A stretch of 19,736 bases of DNA from CAYMPW01 sp964558505 (GCA_964558505.1 CAZLEI010000023.1:1-19736); one strand, 5' to 3'. Shown: positions 1-7,159, numbered from the stretch's first letter. The notes: generated by a model from the sequence alone, not told the origin. A program made the numbers and translations.

Positions 1-1
1 G

Positions 2-595
2 CTTCAAGGGAGCGGGATGAAGCTCAGCATACAGACCAGATCAGACCTGGTGTTGCGCGACATCGACCTCATAGGGACCTTTCCGGACATCAGGGTCGGG
101 TTCAGCATCAACACCCTCGACGAGACGTTCAGAGAGGACATGGACAGGGCTGTGAGCATAGAACGCAGGATCTCCGCGATGGAGAGGTTTCATGATGCGG
201 GCATACGCACAACTTGTTTCATATCTCCGATATTCCCGGGCATCACCGACGTGCCCGCCATCATCGATAGGGTCAAGGACAAATGCAATCTGATATGGCT
301 GGAGAATCTGAATCTCCGCGGATCGTACAAATCCGTGATCCTCGATTACATCAGCGGGAGATATCCCGAGCTGTCACAGCTTTACGACAGCATATATCGC
401 GGCAATGACCGTTCATATTGGATCGAACTCGATTCGAAGATCCGTTCATATGCCGAAGATAACGGGATGGAGTATGTTCGTGACGACGACAGCATGGATG
501 TGCCATTCGATTCACCACCCATAATCGTGAATTACTTCTATCACGAGGAAGTGAGGCAGTCCACCAAGAAGAATGGCAGACCGCCGTCGCTCTGA
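2..595 (+). CDS. Radical SAM protein, SplB-like (COG1533 type), C-terminal part only
   Basis: The reading frame is open from base 2, so the start lies left of the window; the visible part is 197 codons ending in TGA. The fragment QTRSDLVLRDIDLI followed by VGFSIN and an acidic segment matches the post-cluster half of the SplB/Rv2578c-like radical SAM barrel, where (I/V)xTKSDLVLRDIDLL is typical. Further on, the piece around residues ISPIFPGITD is the usual barrel strand. The CxxxCxxC cluster motif that would bind the 4Fe-4S cluster and SAM must be upstream and cannot be checked here. The family includes spore photoproduct lyase relatives of unknown substrate, so no reaction is assigned. It converges with the paaK gene that follows; 70 bases separate the two stops. 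Confidence 0.8.
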   Translation, partial: LQGSGMKLSIQTRSDLVLRDIDLIGTFPDIRVGFSINTLDETFREDMDRAVSIERRISAMERFHDAGIRTTCFISPIFPGITDVPAIIDRVKDKCNLIWLENLNLRGSYKSVILDYISGRYPELSQLYDSIYRGNDRSYWIELDSKIRSYAEDNGMEYVRDDDSMDVPFDSPPIIVNYFYHEEVRQSTKKNGRPPSL

Positions 596-596
596 T

Positions 597-608
597 ATGC
601 GCGCGCAT
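597..608. repeat. 12-bp perfect palindrome between convergent stops
   Basis: ATGCGCGCGCAT starts one base after the TGA of the radical SAM gene. It is self-complementary over 12 bases. A near copy, ATGCGCGCAT, lies at 2017-2026 at the other end of the neighbouring paaK gene. No function is known; it may be chance in GC-rich DNA. Confidence 0.4.
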
Positions 609-665
609 CGACCGAAGGGTCCCGGTATGCGGCATCGCATGGGCCGCTTACCGTCAGAGGCACCG

Positions 666-1967
666 TCAGTCGTACTTGCGGTTGTCCGTCACGTGACAGG
701 CCTTCCCGTCGAAGCGCTGCAGGCTCCCCGGCAGCATGAGCTTCACCGTCGCCTTGATGTTCAGGACCTCTTTGAGCCTGGATGCGAGCTGTGATGACAT
801 GCTGTTGAGCACGACCATGTCGTCCGTCAGCGAGTTCTCGTTGAGCTCGCATTCGACGATGAGGTTGTCCATGTAACCTTCGTTGGTGAGTATCAGGTGG
901 TAGAACGTGCTGAGGAACGGCATCTCGCCGATGACGGATTCGATCTGCGACGGGAACACGTTGATGCCGCGTACGACGAGCATGTCGTCGGTCCTTCCGG
1001 ATAATCTTGCGAGGCGCGGATGGGTCCTCCCGCATTCGCATTTCTCCCATGATAGCGAGCTTATGTCCCCGATCTTGTACCTGATGAGCGGGAAAGCCTC
1101 TTTCTTGAGCATGGTGACGACGACCTCTCCCCTCTCGCCTTCGGCGCAGGGTTCGCCGTCCTTGTCCAGTATCTCTATGTAGCAAAGGTCCGCCCATACG
1201 TGGACGCCGGCCTGCTCCTCGCATTCCAGGAACATCGGGCCGTAGAATTCGCTCGCCCCGTAGCAGTTGTGCGCACGGATGCCGGTGCGGTCCTGGAGTT
1301 TTGCCCTCATGCTCTCTGACCAGGGCTCGCCTCCGCATATGCCGTACTTCAGCTTGGTCTCCTTGCGGATATCTATCCCCTCCTGGTCGCAGATGTCCGC
1401 TATGTGGAAGATGTAAGAAGGTGTTCCTGCGATGCACGTGACGGGCAGGTCCTTGAGGAGCTGTATCTGGCGCGCAGTGTTGCCGGTGCTCGTGGGCAGC
1501 ACGGTGGCCCCCATCTTCTCCGCTCCGTAGTGGACTCCGAGCCCGCCGGTGAACAGTCCGTATCCGTGGCTGTTCTGGATCATGTCCTTCTTGCTCATGC
1601 CGAAGGACACCATGCCGCGGGCGAGGGATTCGCTCCAGTTTTCCAGATCGTTCTTGGTGTAGCCGACCACCGTCGGCTTTCCTGTCGTCCCGGAGGATAC
1701 GTGCACCCTCACAAGGTCGTCGTAAGGTCTGACGAACAGCTTGTCGGGGTAGTTCTCCCTGAGGTCCGCCTTCTTCATGAACGGCATCCTGCGGTAATCA
1801 TCGAAGGTCTCTATGTCGTCGGGGAGCACGCCGGCGGCGCGCATCCTCTCGTGGATGAAGGGGGACGATGCATACATGTCGTGCACAAGCTTCTTCAAAA
1901 GGCTCAGCTGGAGCTTCTCCAGTTCTGCACGTTCCATCGTTTCCATCCTTTTATCCCTGAACTCCAT
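666..1967 (-). CDS. paaK: Phenylacetate-CoA ligase family protein (PaaK-like), stand-alone copy
   Basis: This 433-residue protein is full length for PaaK. Enzymes of this family activate an aryl acid with ATP to an acyl-adenylate and pass it to CoA in the cytosol. Visible adenylate-forming motifs are SSGTTGKPT at residues 91-99, YGASE at 236-240, RYKIGD at 296-301 and GRTDDMLVVRGINVFPSQIE from about 325, which marks the start of the mobile C-terminal AMP-binding domain. CECG near 310-313 is the cysteine pair common in this family. The ATG at 1967 is preceded by a weak GAGG. It is a paralogue of the ligase at 3854-5152, with long shared stretches, but is transcribed alone from its own promoter. 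Substrate is not evident; phenylacetate, indoleacetate or a related aryl acid are all possible. Confidence 0.93.
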   Translation of the reverse strand: MEFRDKRMETMERAELEKLQLSLLKKLVHDMYASSPFIHERMRAAGVLPDDIETFDDYRRMPFMKKADLRENYPDKLFVRPYDDLVRVHVSSGTTGKPTVVGYTKNDLENWSESLARGMVSFGMSKKDMIQNSHGYGLFTGGLGVHYGAEKMGATVLPTSTGNTARQIQLLKDLPVTCIAGTPSYIFHIADICDQEGIDIRKETKLKYGICGGEPWSESMRAKLQDRTGIRAHNCYGASEFYGPMFLECEEQAGVHVWADLCYIEILDKDGEPCAEGERGEVVVTMLKKEAFPLIRYKIGDISSLSWEKCECGRTHPRLARLSGRTDDMLVVRGINVFPSQIESVIGEMPFLSTFYHLILTNEGYMDNLIVECELNENSLTDDMVVLNSMSSQLASRLKEVLNIKATVKLMLPGSLQRFDGKACHVTDNRKYD

Positions 1968-1985
1968 TTTACAGCCTCGTGTATC

Positions 1986-2002
1986 GTGCTAACAAATAGC
2001 AC
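1986..2002. promoter_or_regulatory. Inverted repeat in the paaK leader, possible operator
   Basis: GTGCTA-N5-TAGCAC is a perfect 6-bp inverted repeat, 19 to 35 bases before the ATG at 1967 and just downstream of the expected transcription start. Its position fits a repressor site or a small leader hairpin. Function is inferred only from location and symmetry. Confidence 0.4.
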
Positions 2003-2016
2003 ACAATGCTTTTGGT

Positions 2017-2038
2017 ATGCGCGCATCTGATTTATAGG
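2017..2038 (-). promoter_or_regulatory. Promoter of the stand-alone paaK, with a 10-bp palindrome
   Basis: On the minus strand CCTATAAA (2038-2031) is a good archaeal TATA box. Immediately after it lies the palindrome ATGCGCGCAT (2026-2017), which would sit between the TATA box and the start site, a classic place for a repressor to block polymerase entry. The leader would be roughly 40 nt. Confidence 0.5.
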
Positions 2039-2071
2039 TTCGGAACGACCGGCAGGTGCCCGAAGGGCAAT

Positions 2072-2099
2072 GGAAAATGAGACGGGGCGATGCCCCGTC
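2072..2099 (-). terminator. Hairpin plus T-rich tract after the four-gene operon
   Basis: GACGGGGC (2081-2088), loop GAT, GCCCCGTC (2092-2099) forms a perfect 8-bp GC-rich stem. Reading on the minus strand, it begins 11 bases after the last stop of the operon and is followed by CTCATTTTCC. A second smaller hairpin, TGCCC-GAA-GGGCA, follows at 2057-2069. Archaeal termination depends mainly on the U tract, so the hairpin may instead protect the 3' end. Confidence 0.5.
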
Positions 2100-2110
2100 G
2101 ATGAAAGGTT

Positions 2111-2458
2111 TCAGGCTGATCTCAGGAGTTTGATGAGATCCCAAAGGCACAGGATCCAGATCGCCACCGCCAATATGAACGGGAACAGCAGGAACAGCCC
2201 TGCCGCCGCACAAATGAAGAACGAGACCAGGATGAGGAATCCCTTCCCCACCTGTCCGAAGCAGATGTGGCCGATGCCTGGGATGAATATCGACAGGAGG
2301 ACATAGAGCAATCCTGTGGTATCCAGCGGTTTAGAGTTGTTGCATTGGCCGCCGCTCTTGTTCCCTCCGCATGACGACATGATCATCATGTCCTCTCCGC
2401 ATGACGCACAGAATCTGGCGCCTTCGGGGTTCTCCTTACCGCATTTAGGGCAGAACAT
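2111..2458 (-). CDS. Zinc-ribbon plus TM2-like membrane protein
   Basis: This 115-residue protein begins with a zinc ribbon, CPKC at residues 3-6 and CASC near 18-21, followed by a short Gly/Asn/Cys linker and two hydrophobic helices. The helix region has the features of a TM2 domain: PGIGH and FGQVGKG between the segments, and WDLIKL at the end. The ribbon is expected on the cytosolic side. An upstream GTG at 2473 overlaps the stop of the preceding gene as GTGA, but I chose the ATG at 2458 because AGGTGAT lies 3 bases before it, an excellent ribosome site, and the zinc ribbon then begins at residue 3. It is last in the paaK-ACT-SelBL operon. Its role is unknown. Confidence 0.8.
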   Translation of the reverse strand: MFCPKCGKENPEGARFCASCGEDMMIMSSCGGNKSGGQCNNSKPLDTTGLLYVLLSIFIPGIGHICFGQVGKGFLILVSFFICAAAGLFLLFPFILAVAIWILCLWDLIKLLRSA

Positions 2459-2469
2459 AGAATCACCTA

Positions 2470-3432
2470 TCACTGTAGCATTACCGATCCCGCGACCCTG
2501 AGCTTCCCGCCTTCCAAGTACATCAGCGTAGCTCTGTCGCCGGGCTTGTGTATGATGTCGGATTCAAGCTCGATCTCCACGGTGGGAGAGCGGAAGTCCG
2601 ACCCGTTGTCCACGGACTTTATCCTGGCAGGGACCATCTGCATCCAGTGGCCGATGTGGAGGACCATGCCCTCTTTCAGAGGTGCGGTCCAGTATTTGAC
2701 GAGCGAGGCCTTCCCGGACACGGACCTCGACATCTTGACCGAGGGGTCGGTGGTTATGACGTACCCGCGGTCAAGCTCCTCGGATTCGATGCCTCTGAGC
2801 GCAAGGCCCACGTGGTCGCCCTTCACGCCGTCGTCTGCGTCAATGTCGTGCTTCTGGATAGATTTCAGCACGATCTCCTTGTTGATGGGGAGCACCTTCA
2901 TCTTGTCGTGCTTCTTGAAGTGGCCGTCGATGACGGATCCCAGCACGACGGTGCCCACGCCCTTGACGTTGAAGTGGCTGTCCACCGGGCAGGACCCGCA
3001 GCTGCCCTCTCCGGCCTTGCGGCCTTCCTTGCAGGCGATGTCCAGGAGGTCCTCCCTGATCTTCACGGGATCTCCCTCGATGAATCCGTATCCCTCCATG
3101 CAGGTTCCTGCCAGCAGCGGTTTGAGCTGTTCGGGCTGGATGTAGTTCTGCAGGATGATCCATCCGTCCTTTATGCCGAACGAATCGACCATGACGATGC
3201 TCTCGCCGAGGTGGGCGTCGATGGCGTCCACCACGAAGATGGCGAACTCCGACATGGCCACGGTGTAGAACAGCGACGAGAGTTTGTCGGGGTATTTCGA
3301 GGGCTCGATAAGAGTCACCGAATCGGCACCTTTCTTCAGCTCGAAGAAGGTCATGTCGGTGACGGTTCCTTTTTTGCCGACCTGTCCGGCGAAGCCCTGC
3401 TTGCCCAGGACGGCTACGTTGAGATTGCCCAT
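2470..3432 (-). CDS. SelB-like elongation factor homologue with degenerate GTPase site (aSelBL type)
   Basis: The 320-residue protein has the layout of a SelB/EF-Tu factor: a G-domain-like region (about 1-120), then two beta-barrel domains. Domain 2 features include VGTVVLGSVIDGHFKKHDKM at about 158-178 and GDHVGLALRG further on; domain 3 ends in GDRATLMYLEGGKLRVAG. The G domain lacks a proper P-loop (GKQGFAGQVGKKG at 10-22 instead of GHVDxGKST), the DxxG switch and NKxD, so GTP hydrolysis is unlikely. CGSC at 145-148 is an extra cysteine pair. An archaeal family of such SelB-like proteins outside selenocysteine users has been described. The ATG overlaps the stop of the ACT gene as TGATG, with AAGGAG upstream. 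Function is unknown; tRNA or RNA binding is a guess. Confidence 0.85.
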   Translation of the reverse strand: MGNLNVAVLGKQGFAGQVGKKGTVTDMTFFELKKGADSVTLIEPSKYPDKLSSLFYTVAMSEFAIFVVDAIDAHLGESIVMVDSFGIKDGWIILQNYIQPEQLKPLLAGTCMEGYGFIEGDPVKIREDLLDIACKEGRKAGEGSCGSCPVDSHFNVKGVGTVVLGSVIDGHFKKHDKMKVLPINKEIVLKSIQKHDIDADDGVKGDHVGLALRGIESEELDRGYVITTDPSVKMSRSVSGKASLVKYWTAPLKEGMVLHIGHWMQMVPARIKSVDNGSDFRSPTVEIELESDIIHKPGDRATLMYLEGGKLRVAGSVMLQ

Positions 3433-3854
3433 CAGATATCCGACTCCTTCATCGTGCTTATGCCTGCCTTGGACAGGGCTTCGATGGCGGCCTTCGGATC
3501 ATCCACCCTGAGGAAGATGATCGCGCGCCCGTTGTTGGCGTATGCGTACCCGTACTCGATGTTGATACCGGCGGCGCCGAGGACGCTGGCGGTCTCGAAT
3601 ATCGACCCTGGCTTGTCGTTTATGATAACCGCGATGACATCGGTCTTCTTGACCACGATGCCCCTCTTCTTGAGCGCATCGAATGATGCGGCGGGCTCGT
3701 CAACTATCGCCCTGAGTATACCGAACTCCACGGACTCGGCGAGGTTGAACGCCTTCATGTTGATGTTGCATTCCCTGAGAACGCCGGCGATCGCCGCCAG
3801 GCGTCCCGGTTCGTTGTTGACGAATATTGAAAGCTGTGTGATTATGTTGTCCAT
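3432..3854 (-). CDS. Tandem ACT-domain protein
   Basis: This 140-residue protein consists of two ACT folds. The first runs from about residue 5 (QLSIFVNNEPGRLAAIAGVL) to 68 and the second from about 72 (DVIAVIINDKPGSIFETASVL) to 136. The NEPGRL and DKPGSI turns are the classic amino-acid-binding loops. Small stand-alone double-ACT proteins of the COG4747 type are commonly encoded beside PaaK-type ligases or indolepyruvate oxidoreductase genes in archaea and are thought to sense an amino acid. Both ends are coupled: TGATG joins it to the upstream paaK and to the downstream SelB-like gene. AGGAGGG lies shortly before the ATG, so initiation should be strong. Confidence 0.9.
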   Translation of the reverse strand: MDNIITQLSIFVNNEPGRLAAIAGVLRECNINMKAFNLAESVEFGILRAIVDEPAASFDALKKRGIVVKKTDVIAVIINDKPGSIFETASVLGAAGINIEYGYAYANNGRAIIFLRVDDPKAAIEALSKAGISTMKESDI

Positions 3855-5152
3855 CAGAGAACCCTCCTGTCTACTACCCTCTTCGCCTTGCCCTCGAAAC
3901 GGGGCAGGGCACCCTGCTCTTTGAGCTCCACCATGACAGCGACGTTCAGGTACTTTTTCATTTCCGATTCGATGTGCCTCTTCAGCACCATCATGTCCTC
4001 GATCTTGTCGCTGAACGCATCTGCCTTGAGCTCCACCTGGAGGAGCATCGTGTCAAGGTCGCCCTCCCTGTCCACGTAGATCATGTACTGGTCGCCGACC
4101 TGGGGGATCCTCATGAGCACGAACTCTATCTGCGAGGGGAACACGTTGATGCCGCGGACGATGAGCATGTCGTCCGTCCTGCCGGAGATCCTCTGTATGC
4201 GGGGGGAGGTCCTGCCGCACGGGCACACGTCCTCCATCAGGGTCGTCAGGTCCTTTATGCGGTACCTGATGATAGGCATCGCCTCCTTCTTGAGCATGGT
4301 GACGACCATCTCGCCCTTCTGGCCCGGTCCGAGTGATTCTCCTGTCTCGGGATCCAGGATCTCCACGTACATTATGTCGCCTGCTATGTGCATCCCTTTG
4401 CGCTCCTCGCATTCGGTGAACATCGGCCCCGCCTGCTCGGATGTGCCGTATATGTCGTAGCAGCGTATCCCCATGCTGGATTCCAGACGGGACCTCATCC
4501 CCTCGGTCCACGGCTCAGCGCCGAGGATGGCCTTTTTGAGCTTGGTGTCGCGTCTGAAGTCGATGCCGAGATTGTGCGCCACGGTGTTCATGTGGACCAG
4601 GTAGGACGGCGTGCATGCGATGGCGGTCACCCCGAGGTCCTGCATGAGCTCCAGCTGCCTCTCGGTGCTGCCGGTGCTGGACGGCAGCACGGTGGCGCCC
4701 ACAGCCTCTACGCCATAGTGGAGTCCGAGGCCGCCGGTGAACAGGCCGTAGCCGTATGATACCTGGACGATATCGTCGCTGTTTATCCCGATGGACGTGA
4801 GCGATCTGGCCAGGGCTTCCGTCCAGTAGCCGATGTCATTACGGGTGTAGCCGACGAGTGTGGGCTTCCCGGTCGTGCCCGAAGAAACGTGGTATCTGAC
4901 GACATCTGTCTGCGGAACGGTGAACATGCCGGTCGGATAGTTGTCCCTCAGATCCTGCTTGTACATGAACGGGAGTTTGACGATATCGTCGAGGCTGCTG
5001 ATATCGGACGGCAGCACGCCCTGCGCCTTCATCCTGTCGTGGTAGAACTTGTTGTTCGTGTACAGATTGTCGACAAGCTTTCTGAGGCTGGTGTATTGGA
5101 GCTTTTTGAGCTCGTCCACCGGCATGCATTCGATCTTCTCGTTCCAATACAT
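3854..5152 (-). CDS. paaK: Phenylacetate-CoA ligase family protein (PaaK-like), operon copy
   Basis: The protein has 432 residues with adenylate-forming motifs: SSGTTGKPT at 90-98, YGTSE near 235, RYRIKD near 295, and GRTDDMLIVRGINVFPSQIE before the C-terminal domain. CPCG matches the family cysteine pair. It would make aryl-CoA from an aryl acid, ATP and CoA. The frame stays open upstream to 5776, but that stretch is antisense to the carbonic anhydrase gene; the ATG at 5152 gives the family's usual N-terminus (MYWNEKIE) and has a GGACGTGA just upstream plus a TATA-like box at a suitable distance. It is first of four genes, joined to the ACT gene by TGATG. The substrate may be phenylacetate or indoleacetate from aromatic amino acids; this is inferred from family and neighbours. 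Confidence 0.93.
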   Translation of the reverse strand: MYWNEKIECMPVDELKKLQYTSLRKLVDNLYTNNKFYHDRMKAQGVLPSDISSLDDIVKLPFMYKQDLRDNYPTGMFTVPQTDVVRYHVSSGTTGKPTLVGYTRNDIGYWTEALARSLTSIGINSDDIVQVSYGYGLFTGGLGLHYGVEAVGATVLPSSTGSTERQLELMQDLGVTAIACTPSYLVHMNTVAHNLGIDFRRDTKLKKAILGAEPWTEGMRSRLESSMGIRCYDIYGTSEQAGPMFTECEERKGMHIAGDIMYVEILDPETGESLGPGQKGEMVVTMLKKEAMPIIRYRIKDLTTLMEDVCPCGRTSPRIQRISGRTDDMLIVRGINVFPSQIEFVLMRIPQVGDQYMIYVDREGDLDTMLLQVELKADAFSDKIEDMMVLKRHIESEMKKYLNVAVMVELKEQGALPRFEGKAKRVVDRRVL

Positions 5153-5185
5153 GGTCACGTCCTTCGGCTGGTCTATCGTATTCCC

Positions 5186-5199
5186 ATATTTATTAAAAG
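5186..5199 (-). promoter_or_regulatory. TATA-like box of the paaK-ACT-SelBL operon
   Basis: On the minus strand the A/T-only run TTTTAATAAATAT lies 34 to 47 bases before the ATG at 5152, in otherwise GC-rich DNA. It predicts a short leader of about 10-15 nt that would include GGACGTGA. Confidence 0.45.
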
Positions 5200-5251
5200 C
5201 GCGTGCGGGCCCCAGGATGCCAGATGCAGGCCGTGCCTGTCGGCCGTCGGG

Positions 5252-5262
5252 AAAAAAATTTA
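5252..5262 (+). promoter_or_regulatory. A/T-rich TATA element of the carbonic anhydrase gene
   Basis: AAAAAAATTTA is centred about 29 bases before the ATG at 5286. There is no ribosome site between, so the message is probably leaderless or nearly so. It is back to back with the paaK operon promoter. Confidence 0.45.
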
Positions 5263-5285
5263 GGCGGATCCGTGCATCCCTTCCC

Positions 5286-5852
5286 ATGGCGCAGATAGAC
5301 GCGATAATGGAGCACAATAGACGTTTCGTCGCCGAGAAGGGGTATGAGAAGTACATCACCGACAAATACCCTGACAAGAAGCTCGCTGTCGTGACCTGCA
5401 TGGACACGCGCCTGACGGAGTTGCTCCCTGCCGCGCTCGGTGTCAGGAACGGCGATGCGAAGATAATCAAGAACGCCGGCGGCGTGATCATAAATCCGTT
5501 CGGCAGCGTCATCCGCAGCCTCTTGATCTCGATATTCGAACTCGGAGTGAGGGACATCATGATAATCGGACACACCGACTGCGGCGTGCAGCATGTCGAT
5601 CCGGAGGAGATGATAGGACGTATGCTCGATGCCGGCGTGCCCCAGGACCATATCGATATGATGAGGTACTGCGGCATCGATTTCGATGATTGGCTGAGCG
5701 GTTTCGACGACGTGGAATCCTCGGTCAGGGGCTCCGTGCGCATGGTGAGGGAGCACCCGTTGATACCTTCCGACATCAGCGTATGGGGCTATGTGATGGA
5801 TTCGGTCACCGGGGAACTCGCCCCGGTCGAATGCCCTTCCTTGAAGAAGTGA
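5286..5852 (+). CDS. Beta-class carbonic anhydrase
   Basis: This 188-residue cytosolic enzyme would interconvert CO2 and bicarbonate. Zinc ligands and the active-site pair are visible: C38 with D40 and R42 in VVTCMDTR, and H96 and C99 in IGHTDCG. NAGG at 63-66 is the conserved glycine-rich turn. The length matches the short plant-type/Cab-like beta class found in methanogens such as Methanothermobacter. The frame is open upstream to 5049, but that region covers the divergent promoters; the ATG at 5286 lies at the expected distance from a TATA element. In a methanogen it could supply CO2 or bicarbonate for anabolic carboxylations. It is divergent from the paaK operon. Confidence 0.93.
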   Translation: MAQIDAIMEHNRRFVAEKGYEKYITDKYPDKKLAVVTCMDTRLTELLPAALGVRNGDAKIIKNAGGVIINPFGSVIRSLLISIFELGVRDIMIIGHTDCGVQHVDPEEMIGRMLDAGVPQDHIDMMRYCGIDFDDWLSGFDDVESSVRGSVRMVREHPLIPSDISVWGYVMDSVTGELAPVECPSLKK

Positions 5853-5857
5853 TATAA
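5852..5857 (+). promoter_or_regulatory. TATA box overlapping the carbonic anhydrase stop
   Basis: ATATAA begins on the last base of the TGA stop and is centred 25-26 bases before the ATG at 5880, so the next message is predicted to be leaderless. Confidence 0.5.
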
Positions 5858-5879
5858 CCAGCCCTGCTGTTATCGGGGC

Positions 5880-6545
5880 ATGGGAATCACCGACGAGACC
5901 GCAGATCTGCTGGAGGCCGCAAGGTTCTACGCCGACCGTGTATCGGCGGACATATCGGACAGGCAGAACGATCCCCGCGCCATGTGCTTTTGGAACATCC
6001 ACAACAGGGTGAAGATGGCCGCGGAGATCCTGGATTTCTACGACCACGCATGGAACGCCGAAGACTTGGACGAGCAGCAGTCCGCCGAGGTCAGCGAGAG
6101 GGTGGTCACGGTGACCAAGGATATGTTCGTGGGTGTCGTCTCGGCGATCGAGAAGACGGCGAAAGAGGCCGTGGGGATATACCCGGCATCCGGATTGAAG
6201 GAGAAGTCCCTGGAGAACAGGAACTACCTGTACCTGAGGAACATCATCGAGGCATCCCGTTCCCTTGGATACATCGGGGCTTCCGAATTCGGCGAATGGG
6301 AGGACATACTCGTGATGAGGAACCTCGCCGCCCATAACAACTCCGTGGCTGACAGGTCCAAGGTGTACGTGATCGGAGAGATAACGATCTCGATGAGGCC
6401 AGGAAGGATGATGAAAGGGCCGATGGACACATTCATCGTCCTGACCGCCCGCATACTCGAACTGTTCTATGCCTGGCTCACCATGATGGACGGGAAGTTC
6501 GGACCGGAGAGGAGGAGGAACCGTGCGGGTGCCGGACCAGCCTGA
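5880..6545 (+). CDS. HEPN-like alpha-helical protein, function unknown
   Basis: The 221-residue protein is mostly predicted helix, with no signal peptide or membrane segment. Near its centre is RNLAAH (R147 to H152) after an acidic helix, which fits the R-X4-6-H motif of HEPN domains; the later hydrophobic helix around LTARILELFYAWL would complete the bundle. HEPN domains include RNases of toxin-antitoxin and defence systems, but also non-catalytic housekeeping forms, and I cannot tell which this is. The C-terminus is basic (ERRRNRAGAG) and overlaps the next gene by 23 bases. The ATG has no ribosome site and sits about 26 bases from a TATA box. Family assignment rests on one motif and helical pattern. 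Confidence 0.6.
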   Translation: MGITDETADLLEAARFYADRVSADISDRQNDPRAMCFWNIHNRVKMAAEILDFYDHAWNAEDLDEQQSAEVSERVVTVTKDMFVGVVSAIEKTAKEAVGIYPASGLKEKSLENRNYLYLRNIIEASRSLGYIGASEFGEWEDILVMRNLAAHNNSVADRSKVYVIGEITISMRPGRMMKGPMDTFIVLTARILELFYAWLTMMDGKFGPERRRNRAGAGPA

Positions 6546-7137
6546 ATGCTGGGATGGGCTATACCGTTCCCAGGGACGTCAGTGGCGCGGGGTGTCCAGG
6601 CTCCCCGACCTCCCGATACCCGAGGAAGGGCGCGTGCTGGACCTGGGATGCGGCAACGGGAAGACCTCTGCCGCCCTGATGGAGCGCGGATACCGTGTCA
6701 CCGTTGCCGATTTCTCGAAAGAAGCGGTCTCGGCCTGCGCGTGCCAGATGAAGGGGCCAGTGGATGCCGTAGTATGCGATTGCGAGGATCTTCCGTTCCG
6801 CGACGGGTCATTCGATGCGGTCGTCATGGTTCATCTCCTGGATCACCTGGGCGATCCCGGCGTCCGGAGGACGGCTGCCGAGGTGTTCCGCGTCCTGAGG
6901 CCGGGCGGGGTCGTGTTCGTAAGGTCGTTCTCGTCCGCCGACATGCGCGTCGGGGATGCCGGAGGGGAGATCAGGGGGAACGGCGTTTTCTATCGTTATT
7001 ACGATGAAGGGGACATACCTGCCCTTTTCGAGGGTTTCGAAGTCATATCCGACGAGGTGGTGAAGGAGGAGACGCGCTTCGGCACCGTACGTGCCAGGGT
7101 GGAATGCCTCCTGCGCAGGAACGGCAACACTTTTTAA
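6523..7137 (+). CDS. Class I SAM-dependent methyltransferase
   Basis: The 204-residue protein has a Rossmann methyltransferase fold. Motif I is VLDLGCGNG at residues 38-46; the acidic end of strand 2 is ADFS near 62; DCEDLPF precedes the strand 4 region FDAVVMVHLLDHL, and VLRPGG closes the core. These are typical of the UbiE/BioC-like Methyltransf_11 group, which acts on many small molecules, so the substrate is open. The start is GTG at 6523, supported by GGAGGAGG just upstream, and lies inside the HEPN-like gene, so the two are translationally coupled. The stop TAA falls within the TATA element of the following gene. Confidence 0.9.
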   Translation: MRVPDQPECWDGLYRSQGRQWRGVSRLPDLPIPEEGRVLDLGCGNGKTSAALMERGYRVTVADFSKEAVSACACQMKGPVDAVVCDCEDLPFRDGSFDAVVMVHLLDHLGDPGVRRTAAEVFRVLRPGGVVFVRSFSSADMRVGDAGGEIRGNGVFYRYYDEGDIPALFEGFEVISDEVVKEETRFGTVRARVECLLRRNGNTF

Positions 7138-7138
7138 T
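7131..7138 (+). promoter_or_regulatory. TATA element overlapping the methyltransferase stop
   Basis: TTTTTAAT includes the TAA stop and is centred about 26 bases before the ATG at 7160, predicting a leaderless message. Confidence 0.45.
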
Positions 7139-7159
7139 GCGGATGCGCAATGCACTTCT

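Noticed and set aside
651..669. Direct repeat CCGTCAG twice, 12 bases apart
   Set aside because: Too short to matter and one copy covers the paaK stop codon.
2028..2060. GGTTCGGAAC segment resembling a tRNA T-loop
   Set aside because: No acceptor, anticodon or D arm can be placed around it; it belongs to the paaK promoter region.
2548..3924. 458-codon plus-strand frame
   Set aside because: It is antisense to the SelB-like and ACT genes, whose proteins have clear domains; long antisense frames are expected in GC-rich coding DNA.
5153..5776. Upstream extension of the operon paaK frame to 640 residues
   Set aside because: The extension is antisense to the carbonic anhydrase and covers the promoter; the ATG at 5152 gives the family's normal length.
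5193..6335. 380-codon minus-strand frame over the carbonic anhydrase
   Set aside because: Antisense to an enzyme with all catalytic residues; His/Val/Asp-rich shadow composition.
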